A stretch of 64,000 bases of DNA from Mycobacterium basiliense (GTDB lineage: Bacteria > Actinomycetota > Actinomycetes > Mycobacteriales > Mycobacteriaceae). A model generated the notes under the pieces. The model had not been told where the DNA came from. It did no database searches and worked only from the letters and a program-made list of their open reading frames with translations. Positions 18,979 to 28,990 of the stretch are shown piece by piece. Numbering within the stretch: position 1 is the first letter of the stretch; the number at the start of each line of letters is the position of its first letter. Location of the stretch: contig NZ_LR130759.1 of NCBI RefSeq assembly GCF_900292015.1, positions 186,001 to 250,000 on the forward strand. Direction: 5' to 3'. The position numbers and the translations under genes are program-made.

Positions 18979-20193
18979 ATGCGGACTCCCGTGGTGCTGG
19001 TGGCAGGGCAGGGCGACACCGACGACGCCACCGGCCTGCTGCTGCGCCGGTCCGGAACGGTCGTTGTCGAGCATCGGTTTGACGGTCACGTGGTCAGACG
19101 CACCACCGTCGCCCTGCGCCGCGGGGAGCTGAGCACCGCCGAAGAGGCTCTGGAGTTGGCGCATGGATGTGTGTCCTGCACCATCCGCAACGATCTGCTG
19201 ATTCTGCTGCGCAGGCTGCACCGCCGAGACGGTGTGGACCGCATCGTGGTGCACCTGGCGCCCTGGCTAGAGCCCGAACCCATCTGCTGGGCAATCAATC
19301 ACGTGCGGGTCCGGGTCGGGCCCGGCTACCCGGACGCTCCAGCTGGTCGCGATGTTCGGATCGGCGCGGTGGTGACGTGTGTGGACTCGGCGAACTGGCT
19401 GGCGCAATCCCTCGGCGACGACGAACTGCTCGACGGGCGGACATTCGCTCAGGTGACAGTCGGTCAGGCCGAATTCGCCGACGTGCTGGTGCTCAACCGC
19501 CCCGACCCGGTCACCCTGGCCGTGTTGAGGCGCCTGGCGCCGCGGGCGCGGATCACCGTCGGGCTCGACCGAGTCGAGTTGGCGCTGGCCAACCTGGACG
19601 ACTACGCGCGCAGGGGACGTAGCGATCATCCGCACGCACCGCTGTTGGCCGGGCGACCTCCGTTGGTCACCGACCGCGGCGTCGGCATCGTTGAGTTCAC
19701 CGCCCGCCGTCCATTTCGGCCGGAGCGCTTGCACGAGGCCGTCGACCTCTTGCTGGATGGCGTGATTCGTAGCCGCGGGCGCCTGTGGTTAGCCAATCGG
19801 CCCGATCAGGTCATGTGGCTCGAATCTGCCGGCGGTGGTCTGCGGGTCGCGTCGGCGGGCAAGTGGCTGGCCGCGATGTCATCCGCCGAAGTAGACCGGG
19901 CCGACCCGGAGCGGCGCTTGTTCGCCGAGTTGATGTGGGAATACCGCTTCGGTGACCGGCATACCGCGATGACGGTCCTGGCCTGCGGCGCCGACCAGGC
20001 CGAGATCACCCGCGCCCTGACCGGGGCGCTGCTCACCGACCGGGAGATGGCCCGTCCGCAGGATTGGCCGGCCTACGACGACCCGTTCGGCGACTGGCAT
20101 GAAGACCCGTGCCATGAGACACCGGATGAAACCGGGCAGTTCTCCGGGCATCACAACAGAGGAGAACTCGGAAACAAAGGAGAACCCGGATGA
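18979..20193 (+). CDS. CobW-like protein (Rv0106-like), probable zinc-starvation ribosome factor
   Basis: 404 residues from the ATG at 18979, preceded by AAGGGG; a GTG at 18973 is an alternative. CobW/COG0523-like, with GCVSCTIR (a CxxC where CxCC is usual) and a C-terminal CobW domain. The P-loop region reads [14 protein letters not shown] and lacks GK(S/T), so GTP hydrolysis is doubtful. It diverges from the C-minus operon under a Zur-like box and is coupled to L31. From memory, the M. smegmatis gene beside this operon acts in zinc-starvation ribosome hibernation (MPY recruitment factor); equivalence is likely but not proven here. Confidence 0.85.
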   Translation: MRTPVVLVAGQGDTDDATGLLLRRSGTVVVEHRFDGHVVRRTTVALRRGELSTAEEALELAHGCVSCTIRNDLLILLRRLHRRDGVDRIVVHLAPWLEPEPICWAINHVRVRVGPGYPDAPAGRDVRIGAVVTCVDSANWLAQSLGDDELLDGRTFAQVTVGQAEFADVLVLNRPDPVTLAVLRRLAPRARITVGLDRVELALANLDDYARRGRSDHPHAPLLAGRPPLVTDRGVGIVEFTARRPFRPERLHEAVDLLLDGVIRSRGRLWLANRPDQVMWLESAGGGLRVASAGKWLAAMSSAEVDRADPERRLFAELMWEYRFGDRHTAMTVLACGADQAEITRALTGALLTDREMARPQDWPAYDDPFGDWHEDPCHETPDETGQFSGHHNRGELGNKGEPG

Positions 20194-20444
20194 AACCCGT
20201 CATCCATCCCGACTACCACCCGGTGGTTTTCGAGGATGCGACCACTGGCACCCGCTTTCTTACCCGTTCCACCCTGACCAGCGCTCGCAGCATCGACTGG
20301 GAGAGCCCGTCGGGCGTGCACACCTATCCGCTGGTGGTCGTGGAGGTATCCGCCGATTCGCATCCGTTCTGGACCGGTACCCGCCGCACACTCGATACGG
20401 CCGGCCGCGTCGAGAAGTTCTACCGCCGATATGGGCGCGGCTGA
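20190..20444 (+). CDS. rpmE2: 50S ribosomal protein L31 type B, zinc-independent
   Basis: 84 residues: type B L31 with [20 protein letters not shown] at the start, SHPFWTG, and FYRRYGRG at the end. It has no cysteines and so is the C-minus paralogue. The ATG overlaps the CobW-like stop (ATGA), with AAGGAGAAC just before. Its coupling to the CobW-like gene extends the zinc-starvation set to five ribosomal proteins. Confidence 0.95.
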   Translation: MKPVIHPDYHPVVFEDATTGTRFLTRSTLTSARSIDWESPSGVHTYPLVVVEVSADSHPFWTGTRRTLDTAGRVEKFYRRYGRG

Positions 20445-20631
20445 CCGGCCGCGATGGGGTGACCTGCCGAGTTTTGGTGGCTGAGCTGCCCGCAGCGGTG
20501 GTCGGCGCCGGTACGGACCGCAAGCGCCGACTCGGATGTCGTCAAATTCCCGCAACCCGGACCCGTACCTGCCAGAGTGACCATGGGTCACAATAGGCAA
20601 GACAGCAGTCCGCAATCGAGGGATCCGGCCG

Positions 20632-21561
20632 ATGAAGTTGGCAACGCAGCTTTTGACAGGGGCCATTTACCGGGCCTTTGACGGAGCCGGTACCAGACTG
20701 GCCAATCCGGCGGGGATATCCGATCCCGATCGGCTGCGCGCCGCGGTCTCCGGCAAGACTGTCCTCGTTACCGGCGCGTCCTACGGAATAGGTGCGGCAA
20801 CCGCACGGAAACTGGCTGCGGCGGGAGCGACCGTGTTGATCGTGGCGCGATCCGTCGACAGGCTCGACGACCTAACGGCCGCTATCACCGCCGGGGGCGG
20901 GACGGCGGTCGCCTACCCGGCCGACCTGGCCGACGAGGCCGCTGTGAACGTGCTGGCCAAGCAAATCCATCAGAACCACGGGCCGATGGACATCGTGGTG
21001 AGCAACGCGGGCAAGTCGCTGCGCCGGTCGCTGCACGACCAGTACGACCGGCCGCATGATTTCCAGCGCACCATCGATGTCAATTACCTGGGGCCGATCT
21101 GGCTGCTGTTGGGGCTGCTACCGGCGATGCGCGAGAACGGACGCGGCCAGATTGTGAACGTCTCCAGCGTCGGCGTACGCCTGGTACCCGGCCCACAATG
21201 GGGTGCCTACCAGGCGTCGAAGGGCGCATTCGATCGCTGGATGCGCAGTGTGGCACCGGAATTGCACGATGACGGCGTGGACGTGACATCTATCTACTTC
21301 GCGCTGGTCCGTACCCGAATGATCGCACCCACGCCCGTCTTGGGCCGGCTTCCCGGCCTGGATCCCGACGAGGCCGCCGACGCCGTGGCGAAAGCGATTA
21401 TCGAGCGGCCGCGCACCATCGAACCGCCCTGGTTGTGGCCCGCCGAGCTGGCCTCGGTGTTGTTGGCCGGGCCCGCCGATCATGCGGCGCGGCTGTGGCA
21501 CCGCTGGTTCTTTGCAACACCGCGGCCGGGACCGGATGGGGCTGACGACGATGGTCGCTAG
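20632..21561 (+). CDS. Short-chain dehydrogenase/reductase
   Basis: 309 residues. Classical SDR: TGASYGIG cofactor motif, NAG in VSNAGKS, catalytic Ser in NVSSVG and Tyr/Lys in YQASKGAF. It has an N-terminal extension of about 40 residues before the cofactor motif. The 3' end overlaps an acyl-CoA ligase gene by 11 bases, so the two are co-translated. The pair resembles the mycobacterial arrangement of a ketoacyl-reductase-like SDR next to FadD12, suggesting lipid modification; the substrate is unknown. Confidence 0.88.
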   Translation: MKLATQLLTGAIYRAFDGAGTRLANPAGISDPDRLRAAVSGKTVLVTGASYGIGAATARKLAAAGATVLIVARSVDRLDDLTAAITAGGGTAVAYPADLADEAAVNVLAKQIHQNHGPMDIVVSNAGKSLRRSLHDQYDRPHDFQRTIDVNYLGPIWLLLGLLPAMRENGRGQIVNVSSVGVRLVPGPQWGAYQASKGAFDRWMRSVAPELHDDGVDVTSIYFALVRTRMIAPTPVLGRLPGLDPDEAADAVAKAIIERPRTIEPPWLWPAELASVLLAGPADHAARLWHRWFFATPRPGPDGADDDGR

Positions 21562-23110
21562 CGTGTTGAGCGCCGCGGCAAGAGCGGTGCTGTTTTCCGG
21601 TCTGCTCGGTCCTCCCGGTCCGGTTGCGGCCCTCCGGCTGGTTCGCGAACTCTACCGGGGTGGCGCGAATCTGTATACTTTGCTGGCCATTTCGGCGGCG
21701 CGATGGCCGGACCGGACCGCAATCATCGACGACAACGGCGCGCTCAGTTACCGCGAGCTGCAATCGATGGTCGACGCGATTGCCCACCGACTTGCCCGTG
21801 CCGGCGTCACAGCCGGCCAGCCGGTGGGCGTCATGTGCCGCAACGGTCGCAATTTCGTTGCGTCGGCATTCGCGGCGGGATTGGTCGGTGCCGACGTCGT
21901 GTTGGTGAACACGGAGTTTCGCCACACGGCGCTGGCGGCCGCGTTGGAAGCCCACCGGATTCGGCTGGTCTTGTGCGACAACGAATTTGCCGACCAGATC
22001 ACCGGAACCGCCGATTCGGTCCTGGTCATCGACCCGCAGACGGTTACGACGGGCGACTTTTCCCGGCCCACGGTTGCGGCGTCGGGCCGAATCATCCTGT
22101 TGACTTCGGGCACCACGGGTGTACCCAAGGGGATACCACGCACACCCAGAGTTAGTTCGGGGCTGGGTGTCGGAGTGACGATTCTCGATCGCACTCGGCT
22201 CCGTGTCGGTACGCGAATGATATTGGCGACACCGATGTTTCACGGTCTGGGTTTCGGCATGTTGACGCTTACCGTTGGTCTCGGTGGCACAGTGCTGACC
22301 CGCCGGCGCTTTGACGCCGAGGCCACGCTTGCGCAGGCGTCGTTGCAGCGTGCCGATGCGATGAGCGTGGTGCCGATCATGCTGGCGCGCATCCTCGACC
22401 TGCCGGAGCGGGTGCGCGCCCGAAACCCGGTGCCGGGTCTGCGGGTCGTGGTGTCCAGCGGGGACCGGCTCGAACCCGGCTTGGCTCGTCGGTTCATGGA
22501 CGCCTACGGCGATGTGCTGTACAACCTCTACGGCTCCACCGAGGTCGGCATCGGATCCCTGGCCACGCCGGCCGAACTACGGACTGCCCCGGAGACGGTG
22601 GGCCGGCCGGTGGCGGGGTGTCCCGTACGGATCTTCGATAGATCCGGAAGACTTGTCGGTCCGCGCGTGATCGGACGCATTTTCGTTGGCGGCGAACTGA
22701 ACTCAGACGGCGACACCGCCGGCGACGGCAAGGCCGTCATCGACAACATGGTGAGCACCGGCGACATGGGCTATATCGACGAATCGGGCCGACTGTACAT
22801 CGTCGGCCGGGAAGACGACATGATCGTCTCGGGCGGGGAGAACGTCTACCCACGCGCGCTGGAGAACGCTTTGGCCCAACACCCTGACATCGCCGAAAAC
22901 GCGGTCGTCGGGGTCCCCGACGACCAGTTCGGCAAACGGCTGGCCGCATTCATCGTGGTACGCCCGGATCGCAACGTCGACCCAGATGCGATACGGGACT
23001 ACCTGAAGGGCCGGGTGTCTCGGTTCGAACAGCCCAGAGATATCCACATCGTCGGCAGTGTTCCGCGCAATGCGGCCGGCAAGGTGCTGCGCCGGGAGTT
23101 GTCGACCTAA
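21551..23110 (+). CDS. Long-chain fatty acid-CoA ligase (FadD12-like)
   Basis: 519 residues from the ATG at 21551; an ATG at 21536 is an alternative and neither has a strong ribosome-binding site. ANL motifs: LLTSGTTGVPKG, YGSTEVG, STGDMGYIDESGRLYIVGRE, and the C-terminal lysine in RNAAGKVLRREL. The N-terminal stretch before the domain (VLFSGLLGPPGPVAALRLVREL) is moderately hydrophobic and may lie at the membrane. It is translated with the preceding SDR and converges on ctpI with a 7-base gap. Product assignment to FadD12 is tentative. Confidence 0.86.
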   Translation: MVASVLSAAARAVLFSGLLGPPGPVAALRLVRELYRGGANLYTLLAISAARWPDRTAIIDDNGALSYRELQSMVDAIAHRLARAGVTAGQPVGVMCRNGRNFVASAFAAGLVGADVVLVNTEFRHTALAAALEAHRIRLVLCDNEFADQITGTADSVLVIDPQTVTTGDFSRPTVAASGRIILLTSGTTGVPKGIPRTPRVSSGLGVGVTILDRTRLRVGTRMILATPMFHGLGFGMLTLTVGLGGTVLTRRRFDAEATLAQASLQRADAMSVVPIMLARILDLPERVRARNPVPGLRVVVSSGDRLEPGLARRFMDAYGDVLYNLYGSTEVGIGSLATPAELRTAPETVGRPVAGCPVRIFDRSGRLVGPRVIGRIFVGGELNSDGDTAGDGKAVIDNMVSTGDMGYIDESGRLYIVGREDDMIVSGGENVYPRALENALAQHPDIAENAVVGVPDDQFGKRLAAFIVVRPDRNVDPDAIRDYLKGRVSRFEQPRDIHIVGSVPRNAAGKVLRRELST

Positions 23111-23117
23111 GCGCGCT

Positions 23118-26100
23118 TTAGTCCGCGTCCTCGTCAGGCTGCAGGGCATCGACCGTCTTTGCCAGCCACTTGGGTGCCAGCACCGATACCGCGGTCGCTC
23201 CTGCGGTGGCGCTGAACACACCTGTCCAGGCGACCGGTCCCAGTGGAGTGCATCCGAAAAAGTGGCTGACAACCGGGGTCTGGATGATGCCGATCAAGAC
23301 TCCCGCGCTGCCGAAGGCGGTGGCCAAGACGAGTGGGCTGTGGCTGCGGGTCAGCAGAGTCTGCGCCAACTGGGTAGTCACCAACGCGGTCAAACCCATG
23401 GTGGCCGTACGTCGTTCGGTTCCCGGTGTCCAACGCCCAATGCTCCACGCGGCGGTTGCGCCGGCCGCGGTCACCACACCGCGGTTGACGATTTGGCGCA
23501 TCAGGGGCGCATCGAGCGACGGCGCCGGTGCGGTCAAGACGGCGCGTTGGCGGGTCCGCCGCGCCTCCTCGATCTCTTCCTCGCTGAGATCGCCGTCCTC
23601 CTCCGGATCGTCGTACTGCGATGTGATGGCGACAGCGAGCGCGGGGAACATATCGGTGAGCAGGTTGACCAGCAGCAGCTGGCGGGTTCCCACCGGAGCC
23701 CGACCGGCACCGAAGGCTGTACCGATGATGGTAAAGAGCACCTCACCCACATTGCCGCCGACGAGAATCGTCACCGCGTCACGCACGCCCGCCCACATGC
23801 TGCGGCCTTCGACCAGAGCGTCGAGCAGCACGCCCAGATCGTCGTCGGTCAACACGATGTCTGCGGCGCCACGCGCGGCCGACGAACCGCGCCCGCTGAC
23901 CCCGATACCGACGTCGGCCATCCGAATGGCGGCGGCGTCATTGGCGCCGTCGCCGACCATCGCGGTCACTCGTCCGCAGCGCTGCAGCGCCGCCACGATT
24001 TGCACCTTTTGTTCCGGGCTCACGCGGGCGAACACCTGCACATCGGCGGCAAGTTTGGCGGCCGCGTCCTCATCGAGGCCGATGAGCTCGGCGCCGGTCA
24101 CCACCCGCACATCCGCTGACAGGCCCAACTGCCGGGCGATCGCCCGTGCGGTGGTGGGGTGATCGCCGGTGATCAGCACCACGTTGCGCTCGGCATCGAT
24201 CAGCGCCTCGATCAACGGCCGCGCCGACGGGCGCGCGGTGTCCGCCAGACCGACGTATCCGAGCAATTCGAGGTCATGTGCCGCCGCGTCGACGGCATCG
24301 GCGTCGGTGTCGGTGTCGTGGGCGGTCTCGTGCTCCCAGGCGCGCTTGGCAACCGCCAATACCCGCAGCCCTCGCTCAGCGAGGCTGTGCACCAACGCCT
24401 CCGCATGTTCGAGGTCGGCTGCCGGGTTGGCGAACCGGCAGCGGGGCAGCATCGTCTCCGGGGCGCCCTTGAGCATGAGCATCGGTTGGCTGTCGTTCGT
24501 GCCCGCCGTGCCAATCGTGGCGGCGTAGCCCCGACTGGATTCGAAGGGTACTTCGGCGATTATCGTCCAGGCCGAATTATCTTGGCAGTCAAGGGCGCTC
24601 GCTGCGACAACGATTGCTTCGTCGGTCGCGTGGGCATGGCCCTGGCCGTCGTGGGGCTGGGTGGAGGCCAGCGCGGCGGCCCGCAGCACCTGGACCGAAC
24701 TCGAGTCGGCGCTATCGGGGAAGGGATCTTGTGGTTTGGCCGAGTGGGGAATCGCGCAAACCACACGCAACCGGTTTTCGGTGAGCGTGCCGGTTTTGTC
24801 GAAGCAAACGGTGTCGACGCGGCCCAACGCTTCGATGGTGCGCGGCGCACGCACCAGCGCGCCATGGGCGGTGAGGCGTTGAGCGGCTGCCAGCTGGGAC
24901 AGGGTGGCCACCAACGGAAGTCCCTCCGGGACGGCGGCGACCGCGATGGCGACACCGTCGGCCACGGCTTGCCGCAGCGTGGCGCGCCGGATTAGGGCCA
25001 GCACGGTCACCGCGGCGCCGCCGGCGAGTGTGAGCGGGAGCACCTTGCTGGTCAGCTCGCGCAGCCGGGCCTGCACGCCGGCCGATGTCTCGACGTCGGC
25101 GACCGCCGAGATCGCCCGATGCGCCGCGGTACCGGCGCCGATGGCCACCACGATCGCGCGGGCGTGTCCGGCCACGATGGTGCTGCCCTCGAACAGCATG
25201 CTGGCCCGGTCGGCCTCGTTGACCGCAACCGGGTCCACCTGCTTGTCCACCGGCAGCGACTCGCCGGTGAGCAAGGACTCGTCGACCTCGAGGTCCTCGG
25301 CGACCAGGAGCCGAGCGTCCGCCGGGACCACCTCCGGCGCGGCCAAATCGATGACGTCACCGACCCGCAGCGACTTGGCCGAGACGGTGGCCGTGCGGGT
25401 GGCGTGCCGAGCCGCTTCCAACCGGCGCCGGGTGGTGGCGACTGCCGGGACGACCACCCGACGGACCAGTTGGTCCTGCTCGGCGAACAGCTCCGCGGCC
25501 GCCGCCTCGGCCCGCAGCCGCTGCACCCCGCCGGTGAGCGCGTTGACCGCCATCACACCGGCCACCAGCACGGCATCGACGTTGCTGCCGATGATCGCCG
25601 ATGCCGCGGCGCCGACCGCCAGGATGGGGGTTAGCGGATCGGCAAGTTCTTGTCGGGTGGCCGCTGCCAGCTGGGCCAGGGTGTGTGCCGGACCGCGCAG
25701 CGGCGCCATGACCGGTTCGTAGGACAAGTCGTCCAGAAGGCGTCGCCAGGTGGGGGTACCGGGGTCGACCGCCAACGGCCGGGCACCCCCGGCCAGCCGC
25801 GAATAGACGATCTCGGGGTCCAGCGCGTGCCATGCGGTCAGCGGCTGTGGAGTGGGATCGGGCAATCGCAGCACCGTGGCGGCCGACCAGCTTCCCGACA
25901 GCAGGGCCGTCGCGGCTGCGGCGTTGACCGGATTGAGCCAGCGCCGCAAGCTGGCCGGGTTGGTGGTTCTGGCTTGCTCGCCGGTGACCAGCAACAACCC
26001 CGCCAGCGTCGTGCCGCCCTGGGCCAGGTGTACGGCCGATTCGCTGGCGGCACGCGCTACCGGGATGGCGGACAGAATCCGCACCGCCGCTGCGAGATCG

Positions 26101-27968
26101 GTTCCGGTGATGATGTCGGCGGTCCACGGTGTCGCCGCCCTGGGATCGTCGAGCGCCACTCCGACATCGGCGATGGCCAGTGCGGCCAACGTATCGGTCG
26201 ATGCGAAGTCCCGGTGCAATGCGGTGATCAGCAATACCGGCCCGCGATCTCTCCGCAGCTCGCGCACCAAAGTCAGCAGCGGCGTACCCGGCGGGTGCGT
26301 CGAGCCAACGCTGGCGGACAGATCTTCGGTGCCGGCGACATGACGCAGAACGACCCGGGCCCCGGTCCGGTGTGCGGTCTGCAGCAGGGCAATCGCGTAG
26401 GGGTCGACCTCCCACCCGACGTCCACGTTGCCCACGCACTGGCCGTCGACCATCAGGTCGGCGCGTTCGAGGCCTTGTGCGGGGGTAGCCGACGGTCCCT
26501 TCGGCGGAACCCATCTCAGGCGCGCCCCGGTGGCCGGTAGCTCGTCGGGATCGGGATCGGGTGCCTGCTCACCGTGCAGCAGCGCATCGGCGACCTCATA
26601 GACACGGTCGTCGTCCCAGCCGGGCTCGTCGCCTTGGGCACGCAGGACCGCGCGATGGTCGCCGCGGAGCGCCGCACCGTCGATAACGACCACTTGCACC
26701 CGATCCAGTCGTCGCAACGCGCCCGGATCGAGGACCAGTTGCCCTTCCTGGGCGAGTCCGCGCCCCAAGACCGCGGCAAACGCTTGCCGGCCCATATGCG
26801 CCGCACGTGGCACCCCGGCCAAAACGGCGCCGGCCGCGTCCTCGGTGCCGCCGCCGGCTACCAGGGCGCTCGCCGCGGCAATCAGGGCGCCGTTGGCCGC
26901 CGAACCGACATAGTTCTCCACCGGCCCCGCCATCGATCCCTTCGCGGTGTCAATGGCGGCGTCGATGGATCCGCCCACCACGACGTGTGACGCCTCACCG
27001 GCCGCCGCGGCCGCCCAGCTGTGCCGCGGCTCCTGCGACTGCACGCCGGCCGATGAGATAACCGGCACCACCGGAGCCTGCGGCCGCCTGGGGGTGGCCA
27101 GTGCGGGCTCCCGGTCGCGCCACACCCGCCGATGAGCCGTCGCCTCGGAGAGCTGCAGTCCGCGTTGCACCAGATCGAGCAGCGGTGTGCCGACCGCTTG
27201 GGTCAGCCCGTTGGCCGCAGCCGTCGTCGCGGCCAGCGCGATATCGGTGCCCACCCGACCCAGCCGCGATTCCAGCAGCGAGACCATGCGTGGCTGGTGA
27301 TTGATCAGGGCGGCCGCGGCTCGGGTGGTCTGCGGTGCCGCGGGCAAGCGGATGACCCAACCGGTTATCGCGGCGCCCAGGGCGGCCACATCCATTGCCG
27401 CGGCGGTGAGTGGCACCAGGATGGCCAGTGGGTTACCCGGGTCGGCGAACGGCGCGGAGTTGGGCGACGAAGCTGACCTGGACTGGAAAATGTCGGCGGC
27501 GACGGCGGAAACGGTGTCGCGTACCTCGTCGAGCACGACATCGGCGTCGGCGCCCGCGTCGAGTTCCACCACCAGGCGACCCAATGCGCCCTCCACGTGG
27601 GCCTCGGCGACGCCCGGGATCCGACGGACCGGCTCCTCAACCACCGCCGCGTGCTCGTGCCAGCGCGGGAACGGCAGCAAGGGGTCCAGGTCGAAATGGA
27701 CCCGCCGACCGCTGTGCCAACGCAGCGGCGGGGTGACCCCGTCGGGGGCTCCGTCCGGAGAACCGGTGCGCCCGATTGCGCGGCCAGTCGTTTGAGCCGC
27801 TGACTGCGCCACCGGGCCAGCCAACTCCACCACCGGGCTGGCCAGCACCTGCAGAGCGCTGGCGGCGCCGGCTGCGGTTTGCACGCCGGCCCGCACTGCT
27901 TGCGCGGCACCTCCGGTCACGCCAGCGACCAGATTGGCCACTGGGCCGGCCAGGCCCGGAATCCTCAT
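23118..27968 (-). CDS. ctpI: Giant P-type cation ATPase CtpI
   Basis: 1616 residues from the ATG at 27968, preceded by GAAGGGTGG; a GTG eight codons upstream is less likely. The unusually long N-terminal 700 residues include several weak hydrophobic segments and a degenerate ATPase-like region. The active core has LTGESLP, PEGLPL, DKTGTLTENR, MVGDGANDAAAIR and six C-terminal helices. There is no CPC, so it is not a typical copper pump; the PEGLP motif resembles P2-type Ca/Mg pumps. The transported ion is unknown. M. tuberculosis CtpI is of similar size (about 1632). Confidence 0.93.
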   Translation of the reverse strand: MRIPGLAGPVANLVAGVTGGAAQAVRAGVQTAAGAASALQVLASPVVELAGPVAQSAAQTTGRAIGRTGSPDGAPDGVTPPLRWHSGRRVHFDLDPLLPFPRWHEHAAVVEEPVRRIPGVAEAHVEGALGRLVVELDAGADADVVLDEVRDTVSAVAADIFQSRSASSPNSAPFADPGNPLAILVPLTAAAMDVAALGAAITGWVIRLPAAPQTTRAAAALINHQPRMVSLLESRLGRVGTDIALAATTAAANGLTQAVGTPLLDLVQRGLQLSEATAHRRVWRDREPALATPRRPQAPVVPVISSAGVQSQEPRHSWAAAAAGEASHVVVGGSIDAAIDTAKGSMAGPVENYVGSAANGALIAAASALVAGGGTEDAAGAVLAGVPRAAHMGRQAFAAVLGRGLAQEGQLVLDPGALRRLDRVQVVVIDGAALRGDHRAVLRAQGDEPGWDDDRVYEVADALLHGEQAPDPDPDELPATGARLRWVPPKGPSATPAQGLERADLMVDGQCVGNVDVGWEVDPYAIALLQTAHRTGARVVLRHVAGTEDLSASVGSTHPPGTPLLTLVRELRRDRGPVLLITALHRDFASTDTLAALAIADVGVALDDPRAATPWTADIITGTDLAAAVRILSAIPVARAASESAVHLAQGGTTLAGLLLVTGEQARTTNPASLRRWLNPVNAAAATALLSGSWSAATVLRLPDPTPQPLTAWHALDPEIVYSRLAGGARPLAVDPGTPTWRRLLDDLSYEPVMAPLRGPAHTLAQLAAATRQELADPLTPILAVGAAASAIIGSNVDAVLVAGVMAVNALTGGVQRLRAEAAAAELFAEQDQLVRRVVVPAVATTRRRLEAARHATRTATVSAKSLRVGDVIDLAAPEVVPADARLLVAEDLEVDESLLTGESLPVDKQVDPVAVNEADRASMLFEGSTIVAGHARAIVVAIGAGTAAHRAISAVADVETSAGVQARLRELTSKVLPLTLAGGAAVTVLALIRRATLRQAVADGVAIAVAAVPEGLPLVATLSQLAAAQRLTAHGALVRAPRTIEALGRVDTVCFDKTGTLTENRLRVVCAIPHSAKPQDPFPDSADSSSVQVLRAAALASTQPHDGQGHAHATDEAIVVAASALDCQDNSAWTIIAEVPFESSRGYAATIGTAGTNDSQPMLMLKGAPETMLPRCRFANPAADLEHAEALVHSLAERGLRVLAVAKRAWEHETAHDTDTDADAVDAAAHDLELLGYVGLADTARPSARPLIEALIDAERNVVLITGDHPTTARAIARQLGLSADVRVVTGAELIGLDEDAAAKLAADVQVFARVSPEQKVQIVAALQRCGRVTAMVGDGANDAAAIRMADVGIGVSGRGSSAARGAADIVLTDDDLGVLLDALVEGRSMWAGVRDAVTILVGGNVGEVLFTIIGTAFGAGRAPVGTRQLLLVNLLTDMFPALAVAITSQYDDPEEDGDLSEEEIEEARRTRQRAVLTAPAPSLDAPLMRQIVNRGVVTAAGATAAWSIGRWTPGTERRTATMGLTALVTTQLAQTLLTRSHSPLVLATAFGSAGVLIGIIQTPVVSHFFGCTPLGPVAWTGVFSATAGATAVSVLAPKWLAKTVDALQPDEDAD

Positions 27969-28593
27969 GCGCCACCCTTCAATGATTTTCACTCATTTTT
28001 CAACAACGATGTTGACTGCACCGCTTACCGCGCCAATCCTCCCGGCGACCCCCCGAGCTGTCCACACGAACTCGGGCTAGGTGCCCGAGGATGCCCGAGG
28101 CTCTGGGCCGCCGGGCGTAGCAGTCCCGTTGGATCGGGTGCCTCACCAGCGCCGACCGCCGAAACCGCATGATGTCGTCTCGCGTTGCTGCGCTAGGCAG
28201 CCCTAGGACCAATTCCCGAACAGGTGTACGCCGGCTCAATGGCGTTGCGATTGTGCAGTCACTGGGCGCAGTTTGGTGGCGGCTTGAGCATGTTAGCCGG
28301 AAACACCAAGCCCGGGTACCCGGTGGCTCGGCCATTTGTGTATCCAGCCCGCTGTCGGTGATCACGCGTGACGGTTCTCGACAGCCCGACGGTATCGGCC
28401 TCACCGCTGTGACCGCCCGATCCGCCGTGTGGTCGCGACACGCACTCGGGTGCCGAACCCCGGGGCTGCTCAAGGCACGGCGAGGAACAATCGCCAAGCG
28501 GTAATTAGCGCGCGAAAAAGCGAAACTTGCGATTGCCGTCGACCGGCGCCGCATCGCTCTAATAGGCCTTTAATAAACGTCGAAAAACGCGGC
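27969..28593. other. ctpI upstream region and gap without a supported gene
   Basis: 625 bases. The first 50 hold the ctpI promoter region: a TGAAAATCATT half-site like the core of the Zur box at 18870, and a near-palindrome TCAACAACGATGTTGA at 28000-28015 (14 of 16 positions symmetric). The remainder (28016-28593) has only short overlapping frames with no protein-like sequence; I see nothing further in it. Confidence 0.5.
28000..28015. promoter_or_regulatory. Near-palindromic site upstream of ctpI
   Basis: TCAACA-ACGA-TGTTGA has perfect 6-base arms around a 4-base centre, 32 bases upstream of the ctpI ATG. A regulator site is possible; the regulator is not known. Confidence 0.4.
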
Positions 28594-28827
28594 CTACAAG
28601 ATTCGGTGGTTTGCCCTGCCGACGTGGTAGCCGGTCGGGAATGACTTTTCGATGACCTGCAACTGATGGTCCACCCTGGACTCCAGCTCAAGCACCACGC
28701 AGCCCTCGCCGACGGCCTTCGATTCCAGAACGATATACCTTTGACCGCCACCGTTGACATCGGTGATCGGGTCACCAGAGTGCAAATTCTCGACGGCCAC
28801 CAATTCAGGGGTTCCGTGTGCCTCCAC
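28594..28827 (-). CDS. Small hypothetical protein (possible Rv0108c counterpart)
   Basis: 77 residues from a GTG at 28827. The composition looks protein-like, with alternating hydrophobic and charged residues (VAVENLHSGDPITD, YIVLESKAVG, VVLELESRVDHQLQVIEKSF), suggesting a small beta-rich domain. No Shine-Dalgarno; it may be leaderless. M. tuberculosis has a small minus-strand gene, Rv0108c, between ctpI and PE_PGRS1, the same position and strand. Function unknown. A longer frame runs upstream to 28938, but those residues look non-coding. Confidence 0.5.
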   Translation of the reverse strand: MEAHGTPELVAVENLHSGDPITDVNGGGQRYIVLESKAVGEGCVVLELESRVDHQLQVIEKSFPTGYHVGRANHRIL

Positions 28828-28990
28828 GCGAAACACAGTAGGGCAATTTAGCCAACCAGGGAACACCCCGAGCCTGAACGAGCGGCCGACGACGTCGGAA
28901 TGCCATGGGCATCGGCCCGCCCGGACAAACCCGAACAAATTTGGTGTCGGGAGTGCTCTAAAACCGCCGTACGCTAACTAATGCGGCGAG

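Noticed and set aside
23058..24162. Plus-strand frames opposite the ctpI 3' half
   Set aside because: Antisense shadows; the minus strand encodes clear P-type ATPase motifs.
25357..26514. 385-codon minus frame inside ctpI
   Set aside because: Alternative-frame shadow with Arg/Gly/Pro-rich composition.
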